Under the pieces are notes generated by a model that searched no databases, was not told the DNA's origin, and saw nothing but the letters and a program-made list of their open reading frames with translations. The translations under genes were made by a program, and so were the position numbers. Shown here in pieces: positions 52,277 to 60,526 of a stretch of 64,000 bases of DNA; position 1 is the first letter of the stretch; the number at the start of each line of letters is the position of its first letter. Location: NCBI RefSeq assembly GCF_900115545.1, contig NZ_FOWV01000008.1:62001-126000 (forward strand), written 5' to 3'. This stretch comes from Ralstonia sp. NFACC01. Lineage in GTDB: Bacteria > Pseudomonadota > Gammaproteobacteria > Burkholderiales > Burkholderiaceae.

Positions 52277-52582
52277 GTAGGCACCTACTCTACTTCAGAT
52301 GATGATGAAGATAATCCCAAGGTAGAGATTCCAACAAAAACCAACACTTGGAAACCAAGGTGGCAATGCCGAACCAGCGGTTAGCGCTGTCTATAATGTT
52401 GGTCTGCTCCCGCTTTGCAACATTCGTTTTCTTGGCAGCGCGAGCGCCGCCTTTCGTAGTGCTTGTTTTACGCTTTCGCATAAATTCTCCTTTATTCAGA
52501 TTACGCCGGATCAAAGATCCGACTGCTCATCACCGAATAAAGGAACGGAAACAAAAAACTCACCGCTGGCTCAGGTGCCTAC
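52277..52582 (-). ncRNA. Candidate retron msr-msd RNA
   Basis: On the minus strand a1 GTAGGCACCT (52582-52573) is perfectly complementary to a2 AGGTGCCTAC (52286-52277), which ends 13 bases before the RT ATG. Right after a1 comes GAGC, offering the AGC branching guanosine context. Inside lie a 9-base stem CCTTTATTC/GAATAAAGG closing a CGGATC-TTT-GATCCG hairpin (msr-like), then CTTGG-TTT-CCAAG within an ACCAACA/TGTTGGT stem. At 306 bases it is longer than known retron RNAs and it overlaps a 63-codon frame. The alternative is that a2 plus the T8 run is a terminator hairpin for that frame. Confidence 0.6.
52290..52481 (-). CDS. Small basic protein gene inside the candidate retron RNA
   Basis: A 63-residue frame with a strong AAAGGAG ribosome site 6 bases before its ATG. 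The N-terminal third is Lys/Arg-rich (MRKRKTSTTKGGARAAKK), and the C-terminal half is hydrophobic/aromatic (WFGIATLVSKCWFLLESL). I recognise no family. Its ribosome site lies in the stem CCTTTATTC/GAATAAAGG, so translation could be blocked by RNA folding. It may be a real third component of the retron operon, or the frame may be an accident of a structured RNA. Confidence 0.45.
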   Translation of the reverse strand: MRKRKTSTTKGGARAAKKTNVAKREQTNIIDSANRWFGIATLVSKCWFLLESLPWDYLHHHLK

Positions 52583-53032
52583 GCATTTTGCTCATCAACC
52601 GTAGTTAGATGCAGTCATCAATTTATTGACGCGACGGCAAACACCGCGCACCCCATTGATGGGCCGTCATCCCGGTCATGTTCTGACTTTAGAAAGACAA
52701 ACCAGAACGTCTCATGCGAGACTTAGATTTTCCGTTCAAGCGAACAACGATTTTTCGAAAACAGACAACCTAGGCGATACGCCTAGTTGGCACAAATTTA
52801 AATGGTCTTCGCTAGAAATTCTACCCGCCGAAAGTTGGGGTGACAGTGTGGTTAAGCGCTGAAAATTTGCCTTGGTAGTGAGTCTTATAAGCGAAGAGGG
52901 CTAGTCATTTTGTATGGGCGAGAGTTTGCTGCCTGCGTTTCCAATGGGAGAAAACGCCATCCTTCTTACCCAACTTGATTCACTTACTTCGAACCGGCTA
53001 AACTCCCCCCGCTGCGGCAACAACCGCAGCCG
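52583..53032. other. AT-richer region with a palindrome, no gene recognised
   Basis: 450 bases upstream of the retron. CTAGGCG-ATA-CGCCTAG at 52770-52786 is a perfect 7-base palindrome extendable with one bulge. An open frame at 52626-52862 on the plus strand has no recognisable domain and no good ribosome site. The promoter for the retron transcript should lie near 52590-52660. Confidence 0.4.
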
Positions 53033-53170
53033 GGACTGCAATCCCGAACAAGTATTTCCCGTGAGTGCCGATACAGCCCTCGCGTGTCGTCGTTCGCCCT
53101 ACGGGCGGGCCTCGGCAGGGAGGGCCTCGGCCCTGCCGGTTCTTGGAAACACTTGTCGGTATTGCAGACC
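53033..53170 (+). ncRNA. Multi-hairpin structured element before two small genes
   Basis: The arm at 53033-53059 pairs with 53145-53170 over about 26 positions with few mismatches (for example ACAAGTATTTCC with GGAAACACTTGT). Inside are the perfect hairpins CGCCC-TAC-GGGCG and GGCAGGG/CCCTGCC; CCACC/GGTGG follows just outside the right arm. The whole folds as a branched long-stem structure ending about 60 bases before a 34-codon gene. It could be a regulatory RNA leader or a DNA hairpin origin or recombination site. I do not recognise the family. Confidence 0.6.
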
Positions 53171-53231
53171 TTGTCGTGTGCCCGCCCACCCTCACCGGTG
53201 GGTGGCTCCTCACTCAACCAGAGGCAAGACA

Positions 53232-53336
53232 ATGGATCAACCGACCCAAGCTGTACCCATCCCACGCGGGCATCGCCCCGCAAACTGTTACTTCACCTGC
53301 ATCGTGCAGCGTCCTCCGTCAGGAGGTGCCCGATGA
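53232..53336 (+). CDS. 34-residue leader-type ORF coupled to the next gene
   Basis: A tiny frame starting after AGAGG at 53223-53227. The peptide begins MDQPTQAVPIPRGHRPANCY and ends PSGGAR; no domain is known to me. Its stop overlaps the next start as ATGA, so ribosomes finishing it can restart on the 92-residue gene. It may be a regulatory leader peptide of the structured element. Confidence 0.5.
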   Translation: MDQPTQAVPIPRGHRPANCYFTCIVQRPPSGGAR

Positions 53337-53611
53337 GCCTTGAAGACAATCTCCTGTATGCACAAGGCGCCCTGAGCGCGCGGGATTATCTGCGGCGCAC
53401 CCAAATGAACATGAAGGTGCAGCGGCAGTTCAGCCCCCAGACATTGCGCTTGGAATACCAGCATCAGGTCAAGGACAAGGCCGTTGAATACCAGGCCGGG
53501 TTTCTCGATGCGATTGGCGCCTTCATGCTGACATCGCTGGATGGCGTAACCGTGGACTTGTACCGGTGGGAAGTCCTGCACGTGCTGGCACGTGCGAACA
53601 AGCAGAAATAA
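53333..53611 (+). CDS. Small protein of unknown function
   Basis: A 92-residue soluble protein beginning MSLEDNLLYAQGALSARDYL and ending VLHVLARANKQK. Helices are likely through most of its length; there is no signal peptide or membrane segment. I recognise no family. A perfect AGGAGGT ribosome site at 53321-53327 and the four-base overlap with the upstream 34-codon frame support real translation. It lies between the structured element and the 21-base repeats. Confidence 0.7.
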   Translation: MSLEDNLLYAQGALSARDYLRRTQMNMKVQRQFSPQTLRLEYQHQVKDKAVEYQAGFLDAIGAFMLTSLDGVTVDLYRWEVLHVLARANKQK

Positions 53612-53729
53612 AAAAACAGCAGCAAAGCGAACCCGCGACGGGCGGGGGCGCCAGGCCAGGGCACAACGCCCAGCCCTCTACGTGCCGAGCCCAACGGGCC
53701 GTGCACGACACTCAACGGCCCGACCGCCA

Positions 53730-54178
53730 AGGTCTGAGGCCCAAACGCCGAGCGCCAACACCCAAGCGCCGCTCGCAGACATTCAAATTTTCGAGCTCAA
53801 ACACTCGCGCGCCGAGGTCAGACACCCGCGTGCCGACCTAAAACAGTCGAACGCTGGGGTCAGAGGTCCAACCGCCGAGGTTTAAGGTCCGACAAATCGG
53901 AGCTTGGAGGGCCGATCGTGCGGTTCTGAACTCGGAACATGGAGGTCAGAGGTCCAAAGATGGGGCTCAGAGGCCCAACCATGGGCTTCAGAACTCCAAG
54001 CGTGAGGTTCCGAACTCCACATGCCGAGCTTGGAGCTTCGAACGTCGAATTCAGAACTCGGAGCGCGGAGTTCAAAGCGTCAAACGCCGGGTTCAGAACT
54101 CCAAACGTGGGGTTCGGAACTCCAAAGGTCGAGTTCAGAACGCCAATTGCAGAGTTCAGAACTCGGCACGCGGGACCA
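53730..54178. repeat. About 21 degenerate 21-base tandem repeats
   Basis: The stretch divides into units of 21 bases with a rough consensus GAGTTCAGAACTCCAAACGCC (written loosely). Many units carry the interrupted palindrome GAGTTC-A-GAACTC. Phase is kept through both halves, apart from about two extra bases near 53880-53905. Because 21 is a multiple of three, both halves can be read as heptapeptide repeats (FRTPxxx type), but two frames would be needed and no start with a ribosome site was found. Right-hand units are better conserved than left-hand ones. Confidence 0.85.
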
Positions 54179-54264
54179 AGGGTGGCAGCCGGTAGGCCGG
54201 GCCTGTCGGGGTTTCCGGGCCCGTCAGAATTTCCGTGTTCTTCACCGGCCGTGAAAGCGCACCT

Positions 54265-54897
54265 TTAGGTGCCACCGTGCGCGGCGATGAACAGGGCGAC
54301 GGCCGCCCGGCAATAGGATTCGATTTCGTTGTTGTCTTCCGCTCTCGCCTCATCAAAGCGTGCGATCAGCAAGAGATCCGACCCTTTGAAAAGTGCGGCA
54401 AACAAGCGGGCGGACAGGTGCGTATCGGGCACGTTCAGCATCCCTTTCGCGTGCAGCTGACGCAATACGGCCTCGATGTGGGCGATGACACGGGCAGGCG
54501 CGGCTTCGTAATGAAGCTTGCTTAACGACTGTTGATTCGTCTTGTCGGCCAGGACCATGGCTTCGACGCTGCGGACGTCCGGGCTCAACAGCGTGCGCAG
54601 CAGGGATGAGCCCACCGCCATGAGCTGATCTTCGGCCGAACCGTCGACGCCTTCAGAAAGGGCCTGCGGTGCAAATTGATCGCAGCGGGCCACCATGGCC
54701 GCGCTGAACAGCGCCTCTTTGTTCTCGAAGTGCCGATAGATGCTCAGCTTGGATATCTTCGCCCGCTGGGCAACCTTGTCCATCGTCGTCGCTTGAAAAC
54801 CCAATTCCACAAAGAGTTCGCAGGCGGCGTCGACGATCGTTTGGCGAAGCGCTTCGTTGGCGGGCCGGCCGCGCCGGCTTTGGCTGTTTTCGGTCAC
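54265..54897 (-). CDS. TetR family transcriptional regulator
   Basis: A 210-residue repressor. The helix-turn-helix lies at about residues 16-62 (IVDAACELFVELGFQATTMDKVAQRAKISKLSIYRHFENKEAL). The C-terminal part matches TetR_C domains of the AefR/YxaF-like kind (VEAMVLADKTNQQSLSKLHYEA). It is divergent from a TrxB-like oxidoreductase gene, and a palindrome overlaps the promoter of that gene, so the oxidoreductase is the probable target. The inducer is unknown. Confidence 0.9.
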   Translation of the reverse strand: MTENSQSRRGRPANEALRQTIVDAACELFVELGFQATTMDKVAQRAKISKLSIYRHFENKEALFSAAMVARCDQFAPQALSEGVDGSAEDQLMAVGSSLLRTLLSPDVRSVEAMVLADKTNQQSLSKLHYEAAPARVIAHIEAVLRQLHAKGMLNVPDTHLSARLFAALFKGSDLLLIARFDEARAEDNNEIESYCRAAVALFIAAHGGT

Positions 54898-54911
54898 GAC
54901 AATTAAGGTAC

Positions 54912-54954
54912 TTGACAGTATTGAAATTGGTTAATACGATACCACTCAGTATCG
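54912..54954 (+). promoter_or_regulatory. Promoter with overlapping TetR operator
   Basis: TTGACA at 54912-54917, 17 bases, TACGAT at 54935-54940: a good sigma-70 promoter for the oxidoreductase. CGATAC-CACTCA-GTATCG at 54937-54954 overlaps its -10, where a bound repressor would block transcription. Confidence 0.72.
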
Positions 54955-55043
54955 CAATGTGCAAGACAAGGGCAGGTTTCAACCGGTTGTGCAGATCAGG
55001 TTTCCCCGGCCCACCCCTCATCCACAACACGGAGCCCATCACC

Positions 55044-55937
55044 ATGAATGACGTCATCATCATCGGCGGCAGCTTTGCCGGCCTCGCCGCCGCACTGCAG
55101 CTTGGCCGTGCCCGCCGCAAAGTCACCGTTCTCGATACCGGCCGGCCACGCAACCGCTTTGCAGGCCACTCGCATGGCCTGCTCGGCCACGATCACAAGC
55201 CGCCGCTGGATATCCTGGCCGAGGCGCGGCAGCAGCTTGCGCGCTATCCAACGGTCAGCCTCGTCCACGCCCGGGCCGAGAGCGTGTCTGGCGCCATCGA
55301 TGATTTCTGCGTCGTCACTGACGATCACGAAACCCTGAGGGCGCGCCGCGTGATCCTGAGCTATGGCGTCGCCGACCAGATGCCTGATGTGCCGGGCTTT
55401 GCCGAAAGCTGGGGCACGTCCATCGTGCCGTGCCCGTATTGCGATGGCTTTGAAGTCGCCGGCCAGCATTGGGGCCTTGTCTGGTCCAGCCCGCAGTCGT
55501 ATCAGTCTGCCAAGCTGTTCCGCGATTGGACTGACAAGTTGACTGTCTTCGCCGATGGTCGTGACATTGCGCCCGATATTCAGGCCGATCTGGTGCGCCG
55601 CAACATCCCTCTCGTCGATGGCCGGATCGTCGAGATCGCGCACAAGAAGGGCCATATCACCACCGTTAATCTCGATACCGGCCGCAATGTCGCGGTCGAC
55701 ATCCTATTCGCCAATCCGCGCAACAAGCCGTCCGCAAGCCTGCATGAATCACTGGGCCTCGCCACGCTCGATACGCCCACTGGCGTAGTGCTCAACGTCG
55801 ACGACCGACGCCAAACCAGCATGCCCGGCATCTACGCCGCCGGCGACCTCACCACGCCCTTCTTGCCATCGGTCACCCAAGCATCCTCGCAGGGGGCGAT
55901 GGCGGGCATCTTCGCCCAGCAGTCGATGGTTGTTTGA
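55044..55937 (+). CDS. Thioredoxin reductase-like NAD(P)/FAD oxidoreductase
   Basis: A 297-residue pyridine nucleotide-disulphide oxidoreductase of the TrxB-like group. FAD binding is shown by IIIGGSFAGLAAA (residues 5-17), the redox Cys pair by CPYCDGFE (about residue 130), and the C-terminal FAD motif by GIYAAGDLTTPF. The NAD(P)-binding glycine motif is poor (GLVWSSPQS in place of GxGxxA), so cofactor choice is uncertain. Control by the divergent TetR protein fits the operator seen between them. Confidence 0.88.
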   Translation: MNDVIIIGGSFAGLAAALQLGRARRKVTVLDTGRPRNRFAGHSHGLLGHDHKPPLDILAEARQQLARYPTVSLVHARAESVSGAIDDFCVVTDDHETLRARRVILSYGVADQMPDVPGFAESWGTSIVPCPYCDGFEVAGQHWGLVWSSPQSYQSAKLFRDWTDKLTVFADGRDIAPDIQADLVRRNIPLVDGRIVEIAHKKGHITTVNLDTGRNVAVDILFANPRNKPSASLHESLGLATLDTPTGVVLNVDDRRQTSMPGIYAAGDLTTPFLPSVTQASSQGAMAGIFAQQSMVV

Positions 55938-56035
55938 GAGCACAGATTCCCCTCTCCCGTTGCGTCGTCGCCTTCAAAAAAAGGTTGGCGTAGAACGGCG
56001 CTGTGAAAGGTGGATCGTCAAGTCAAGGAGATGAC

Positions 56036-56899
56036 ATGGCAAAGCAAAGTGCGGATCAGGTTGGTGACTGGAATGGTCAAAGCGGTGAGCGTTGGGTCGC
56101 CAACCAGGCGCGGCTGGACGCTCTCGTAGCGGTGTTCGGCCAAGCCGCGATAGAAGCCGCCGCGCCCGCAGCGGGCGAGCGCGTGCTGGACGTCGGCTGC
56201 GGCGCTGGCGCGTCGACTCTAGCTCTGGCATCCCGCGTTGGCGCGGAGGGCCAAGTGCTGGGCGTGGACATATCCGAACCGCTGATCGACCGAGCGCGCG
56301 CGCTTGCGCCAAAGGATTCGCTGGCACTGTTTCAGGTGGCCGACGCCAGTAGCGCAGCGCTGCCCGAAGGCGCGTTCGACATCCTGTTCTCGCGTTTCGG
56401 GGTGATGTTCTTCGACGATCCGACAGCGGCGTTCGCGCATATGCGACGCGCGCTCCGGCCGGGCGGCCGGGTCGCTTTCGTCTGCTGGCGCGGTGCGGCC
56501 GAGAACGACTGGATGCGCCTGCCAGTGGGCGCGCTCAAGGGCATCCTCCCGCCGAGCGCGCTGCCCGATCCCGAAGCACCCGGCCCGTTTTCGTTCGGTG
56601 ACCGGGAACGCGTTGCACGCATCCTGATGGCGGCCGGCTTTAGCGATATCGCTATCTCGCCCTTCGACGCGGCCGTCCCATTCGGCGAGGGCGAAACGCG
56701 GGACGCCGCGATTGACGACGCAGTGAAGATGACGCTCGAAGTCGGCCCGCTGTCGCGGGTGCTCGCTGATCAGCCCGACGACATTCGCGCCCGCGCCTCG
56801 GCCGCAGTTCGTGCCGCCTTTGCGAGCCTTCCCGGCGAGCGGTCGGTGATGATCAACGGCGCCGCGTGGATCGTCATGGCGCGCAATCCGGCAGGCTGA
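56036..56899 (+). CDS. Class I SAM-dependent methyltransferase
   Basis: A 287-residue methyltransferase. Motif I is VLDVGCGAGASTLALA (about residues 51-66), motif II acid in VLGVDISEPLI, and motif III region in FDILFSRFGVMFFDDP and LRPGGRVAFVCWR. The C-terminal part is helical and probably binds the substrate, which is unknown. AAGGAG lies 5 bases before the ATG at 56036. It stands alone after the oxidoreductase gene, about 100 bases downstream of it. Confidence 0.88.
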   Translation: MAKQSADQVGDWNGQSGERWVANQARLDALVAVFGQAAIEAAAPAAGERVLDVGCGAGASTLALASRVGAEGQVLGVDISEPLIDRARALAPKDSLALFQVADASSAALPEGAFDILFSRFGVMFFDDPTAAFAHMRRALRPGGRVAFVCWRGAAENDWMRLPVGALKGILPPSALPDPEAPGPFSFGDRERVARILMAAGFSDIAISPFDAAVPFGEGETRDAAIDDAVKMTLEVGPLSRVLADQPDDIRARASAAVRAAFASLPGERSVMINGAAWIVMARNPAG

Positions 56900-56985
56900 C
56901 AGGGATTAAGAGGGAAGACGCGCTCGGTGGAGCGAGGCGTCTGTGGCCGGGCTCAGTGCAGCCAAGCGAGTTCGAAACACCACCC

Positions 56986-57175
56986 CTACCGACTGCGTTG
57001 ATAAATCGTCGCCAACTCAGTGCGGTTGCGCGCTCCCATGCGCACAAGCGGTTGGCGCATGTGGCTTTTAACGGTTTCCACGCTGATGTGCAGCCGTTCC
57101 GCACTCTCGGAGTTCGACCGGCCGCACGCCCGAACACTCAAAAATCCTCACCGTTTGCCCATTTGCGTTGACGCG
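56986..57175 (-). pseudogene. Decayed LuxR C-terminal (HTH) fragment
   Basis: Read on the minus strand this codes for CGRSNSESAERLHISVETVK followed by SHMRQPLVRMGARNRTELATIYQRSR and a stop, closely matching the end of the intact LuxR gene at 59783-60247. Similarity fades to EDFLSVRA before it, and no N-terminal domain or start remains. It is a duplicated or left-behind 3' end of that regulator, in the same orientation, on the other side of the alginate-lyase-like gene. Confidence 0.82.
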
Positions 57176-57230
57176 CCTTCGCACGCTGCCATACGGTTGC
57201 GCCATTAAAAAAAGATGGTCGGGTCAATAC

Positions 57231-59522
57231 ATGATGAAAAAATCCGTGGAACGCGCCAGCGTCGGCGCGGTGCCTAATCCTGTGCGTCGAGCGCTGTCAT
57301 TGGGTCTGGGGCTGTTCCCCTTGTTGCCGTTTTTGCCGGGATGCGGTGGAGGGGGCGAAGACGCTTCCGCAGCGGGGCTAGGCCAGCCGCAAGAGAAGAC
57401 AGGCGGCACGGTCCCGACCGCCCCGACTGCCCCGGCCACTCCAGCACCTGCGACGGCTGCGTCGGCGTATGAGAGTGGCGTCTTCCGCCACCCGGCCCTG
57501 CTGGTGACTGAAGACGCCTTCACCCGCATCCGCGCGCATATCAAGGCTGGTGACCAGCCGTGGACGAACTGGTGGAACACGCTGGGCGTCGATCGCTTCG
57601 GCACGCTCGACACTAAGCCCTTCCCGCTGCCCGCTGTCTACCGGGCCGATGGCAGCAAGAACAACCTGTACGTGGATATCTGGCGCGCGTGGTCTCTGGT
57701 GCTGCACTGGAAGTTGTCTGACCCGCAAGACAACCGCTATGCCGATAAGGCAGTGGAGTTCCTGGACGCTTGGGCCAGCACCCTGAAGGTGATCGGAACG
57801 GTGCCCCCGGGCTCGACCGCCCATGACGACCACACCTTCATCATCCTGGCCGGCATTCAAGGGCACCAGTTGGCGCAGATTGGCGAAGTCCTGCGCACGT
57901 ACTCCGGCTGGGCACCCGCAAGCCTGAAGCGCTTTCAGGACATGCTGCTCAACGTTTTCGCGCCCATCTGCTCGAACTTCCTCAGCGACGGGCGCATCGG
58001 CTCGCATGCCAACTGGGACATGGCCTCGATGGCGGGCGCCATGGCCATCGGCGTGTTCTGCGACAAGCCGGATCTGTACCGCCTGGCCTACGACTGCTAC
58101 GCGGGCAACAACCGCGGCAAGCTGCGCAATTTCGGCAATGGCTCGATCGTGCACGGCGTGTACTACATGCACCCGGGCCATTTCGGGCAGTGGGAAGAAA
58201 GCGGGCGCGACCAGGGCCACTCCACGTTGGGTATGTCACTGGGTGGGGACTTGATGGAGATGGCCTGGAACCAGGGCGACGATCTCTACGGGCTCTATAA
58301 CAACCGCTTCCTTTCTGCGGCCGAGTACGTGGCGCGATCGAACCTGCTGGACGAGAACGGCAAGCCGTATGCGATGCCCTATGCACGCGAGCAGAACCCC
58401 ACGGCCCCGCACCCGGCACCGTGGACGGAGGTGAACCAGTCGTTCCAGCACCGCCGCAATGCGTGGGAGCCCATCTACAACCACTACGTCAATCGCATGG
58501 GGCTGGCCGCGCCCAACGTCGCGCGCATGGTGACGTGGTGCGAGCCGAACTACGGCGGCAGCAGCGACGACGTGATGTACCCCACGCTCACGCAGCGTCT
58601 CTCGCCTTATGCGGGGCCGATGAAGCCACCGTCTGGGCTCACGGCGCATTTGCGCGGCAACCGCGTCGTGCTGTCGTGGTGGGGCAGCGTGGGCGCGACG
58701 TCGTATGCGGTCAAGCGCGCCAGCCAGGCCAACGGCCCCTTCAGCCTGCTGGGCACGGTCTCGGCCAGCGAGCTGCTCACCTACAGCGATACCCCGCCCA
58801 ACGGCATCTGGTTCTATCAGATCAGCGCCCAGGGCAACGGTGCGCCGAACACGGGCTCCAACGTGGCGCGCATTGCCGTGCCGGGTGAGACGCGGCTGTC
58901 ATTGCCGCTGAACGACCCGAACGGCACCGGCACGGTCGGCGCGGTGCTGACCGCCGCCGGCACTACGGCCTTGGTGCAGGGCACGCTGCTGGACGGCGCA
59001 ACCTGGGGCGACGGGCGCGTCAACGACAAGGCCATCGCGTTCGACGGTCAGAAGGCAGGCCTGCAGTTGCCGTCTGGGCTGTTTGCTGACCTGGACGACT
59101 TCAGCCTGTCTTTCTGGGCCTACGCGAATGGGCTGCACTGGGATAGCTGCATGTTCTTCGCAGGGCAGGACGCGAATGCAGCCATGTTTGTCGCGCCCCA
59201 GTCCGGCTCGGGCGTGCTGCGTTTCGGGATCTTCGGGGCGACAGGCAACGACATGCAGGCTGTAGATGCCCCGTGGGCCATGCCGATTCGCCGCTGGGTC
59301 CATGTGGCGGTCACGCTGCAGGGCAACACCTGCCGCCTCTACGTAGACGGCACGGAGGTGGGGAAGAACGACGACATGCTGTTGTCGCCGCGGCAGGTTG
59401 GCGATCAGGTGACCTTCCTGGGCCGCAACTGGGCGCATCCATCGTTCAACGGGCGCATTCAGGGCTTCCGCGTTCAGGCGGGGGCGTTGAGTGCCGCGGA
59501 GGTTGCGACGCTGGCGCGCTGA
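57231..59522 (+). CDS. Alginate-lyase-like lipoprotein with Fn3-like and LamG-type domains
   Basis: A 763-residue lipoprotein: signal peptide ending LPGC (Cys near residue 38), a Thr/Pro/Ala linker, then an alginate lyase-superfamily alpha/alpha domain at about 80-420 (FRHPALLVTEDAFTRIRAHI, SHANWDMASMAGAMAIGVF). An Fn3-like segment with WWGSVGATSYAVKRA (about 465-540) and a concanavalin/LamG-type jelly roll (about 560-760) follow. It probably degrades or binds acidic polysaccharide at the cell surface. It is flanked by an intact LuxR gene and a decayed copy of it, which suggests insertion. Confidence 0.72.
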   Translation: MMKKSVERASVGAVPNPVRRALSLGLGLFPLLPFLPGCGGGGEDASAAGLGQPQEKTGGTVPTAPTAPATPAPATAASAYESGVFRHPALLVTEDAFTRIRAHIKAGDQPWTNWWNTLGVDRFGTLDTKPFPLPAVYRADGSKNNLYVDIWRAWSLVLHWKLSDPQDNRYADKAVEFLDAWASTLKVIGTVPPGSTAHDDHTFIILAGIQGHQLAQIGEVLRTYSGWAPASLKRFQDMLLNVFAPICSNFLSDGRIGSHANWDMASMAGAMAIGVFCDKPDLYRLAYDCYAGNNRGKLRNFGNGSIVHGVYYMHPGHFGQWEESGRDQGHSTLGMSLGGDLMEMAWNQGDDLYGLYNNRFLSAAEYVARSNLLDENGKPYAMPYAREQNPTAPHPAPWTEVNQSFQHRRNAWEPIYNHYVNRMGLAAPNVARMVTWCEPNYGGSSDDVMYPTLTQRLSPYAGPMKPPSGLTAHLRGNRVVLSWWGSVGATSYAVKRASQANGPFSLLGTVSASELLTYSDTPPNGIWFYQISAQGNGAPNTGSNVARIAVPGETRLSLPLNDPNGTGTVGAVLTAAGTTALVQGTLLDGATWGDGRVNDKAIAFDGQKAGLQLPSGLFADLDDFSLSFWAYANGLHWDSCMFFAGQDANAAMFVAPQSGSGVLRFGIFGATGNDMQAVDAPWAMPIRRWVHVAVTLQGNTCRLYVDGTEVGKNDDMLLSPRQVGDQVTFLGRNWAHPSFNGRIQGFRVQAGALSAAEVATLAR

Positions 59523-59782
59523 CGTAACGGCGCATCGCAAGGTTGCCGGACAATCCCTCGCGGCCGGAAGGGTGCACGCATGTTGCGCGCACTCGCAGTG
59601 CAGCGGGGGGTGTACGAATCTGCGCGCATTAGGGCGCTCGCCCAGCGTCAAACGGAGTCACATGCGGCAATCGGCCATGTGATGACCCATGCCAGCAAGC
59701 CGGATCAAACGGCTGCGCTGTGCTCCCAATCAGAACGTACCGCACGCGAAATGTTGCGCGAGCCAGGCGCTGCTTGGCCGGC

Positions 59783-60247
59783 TCAGCGGCTGCGTTGGTA
59801 AATCGTCGCCAGCTCTGTGCGGTTGCGTGCACCCATGCGCACGAGCAGTTGGCGCACGTGCGTTTTGACGGTCTCGACGCTGATATGCAGCCGTTCGGCA
59901 ATCTCTGAATTGGAGCGGCCGCAGGCCACCTCTTTCAGGATGTCGCATTGGCGCGGGGTGAGGGGTTTCGGCTCCAGCGTGGCGGGCGATGGGCTGGCCT
60001 CCATGTCGTTGGCCGCCGCCTGCGGTTTCAATGCGCCGCTCAGCATCTGCTGCACGTCTTCCAGCGCCATGGGCTGCAGCTTGGCCGCTGAAGGCAGCCA
60101 GGTGGAATCATTGAGGAGCGAAGTGTCGAGAAAGATGACAGCCAGCGATGTCGGGGCGGCGTCCCAGCGCGCAACCATGGCGGTCGATGGAAGGCCAGGA
60201 CGGCATATGTCTGGCGGACTGGTCGACGGTGGTGTTTGCGCTGGCAT
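59783..60247 (-). CDS. LuxR-type HTH regulator
   Basis: A 154-residue protein. The C-terminal 65 residues are a complete LuxR_C HTH (LTPRQCDILKEVACGRSNSE, then IAERLHISVETVKTHVRQLL). The N-terminal 85 residues are short and degenerate for a receiver domain, with no obvious phospho-acceptor set, though FLDTSLLNDSTWLPSAA could be a remnant. AGAGGA precedes the ATG at 60247. It is divergent from the second LuxR-type gene. Confidence 0.82.
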   Translation of the reverse strand: MPAQTPPSTSPPDICRPGLPSTAMVARWDAAPTSLAVIFLDTSLLNDSTWLPSAAKLQPMALEDVQQMLSGALKPQAAANDMEASPSPATLEPKPLTPRQCDILKEVACGRSNSEIAERLHISVETVKTHVRQLLVRMGARNRTELATIYQRSR

Positions 60248-60526
60248 GCGGGTTCCTCTTCGAAAAGCACGATGCAACTTGATTTGAGGCCAGGCGGCGG
60301 CTCGCAGCCGCGGCAACCAGCCTTCGTCAGGCGCACTATCGCAAAATCGGGCGGCCCGCAACCATCGCTATGGATAGCGATGGCCGGTACGGCACAACTG
60401 CGCTAGGCGTTCTGGCCGATCTGAAGTACACCGGCTATAGGCCTCGGCCGTTGTGCCGATATACCTGTCGTATGGATAGACGCGCTTGGAGCACCACGAT
60501 GGATTTTCAGACTCAACACCGGCTGC

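Noticed and set aside
52626-52862. 78-codon plus-strand frame upstream of the retron
   Set aside because: No good ribosome site and no domain; it crosses a palindrome and AT-rich promoter-like DNA.
53730-54178. Possible CRISPR array in the 21-base repeats
   Set aside because: Units are contiguous and degenerate with no constant repeat/unique spacer alternation, and no cas genes are nearby.
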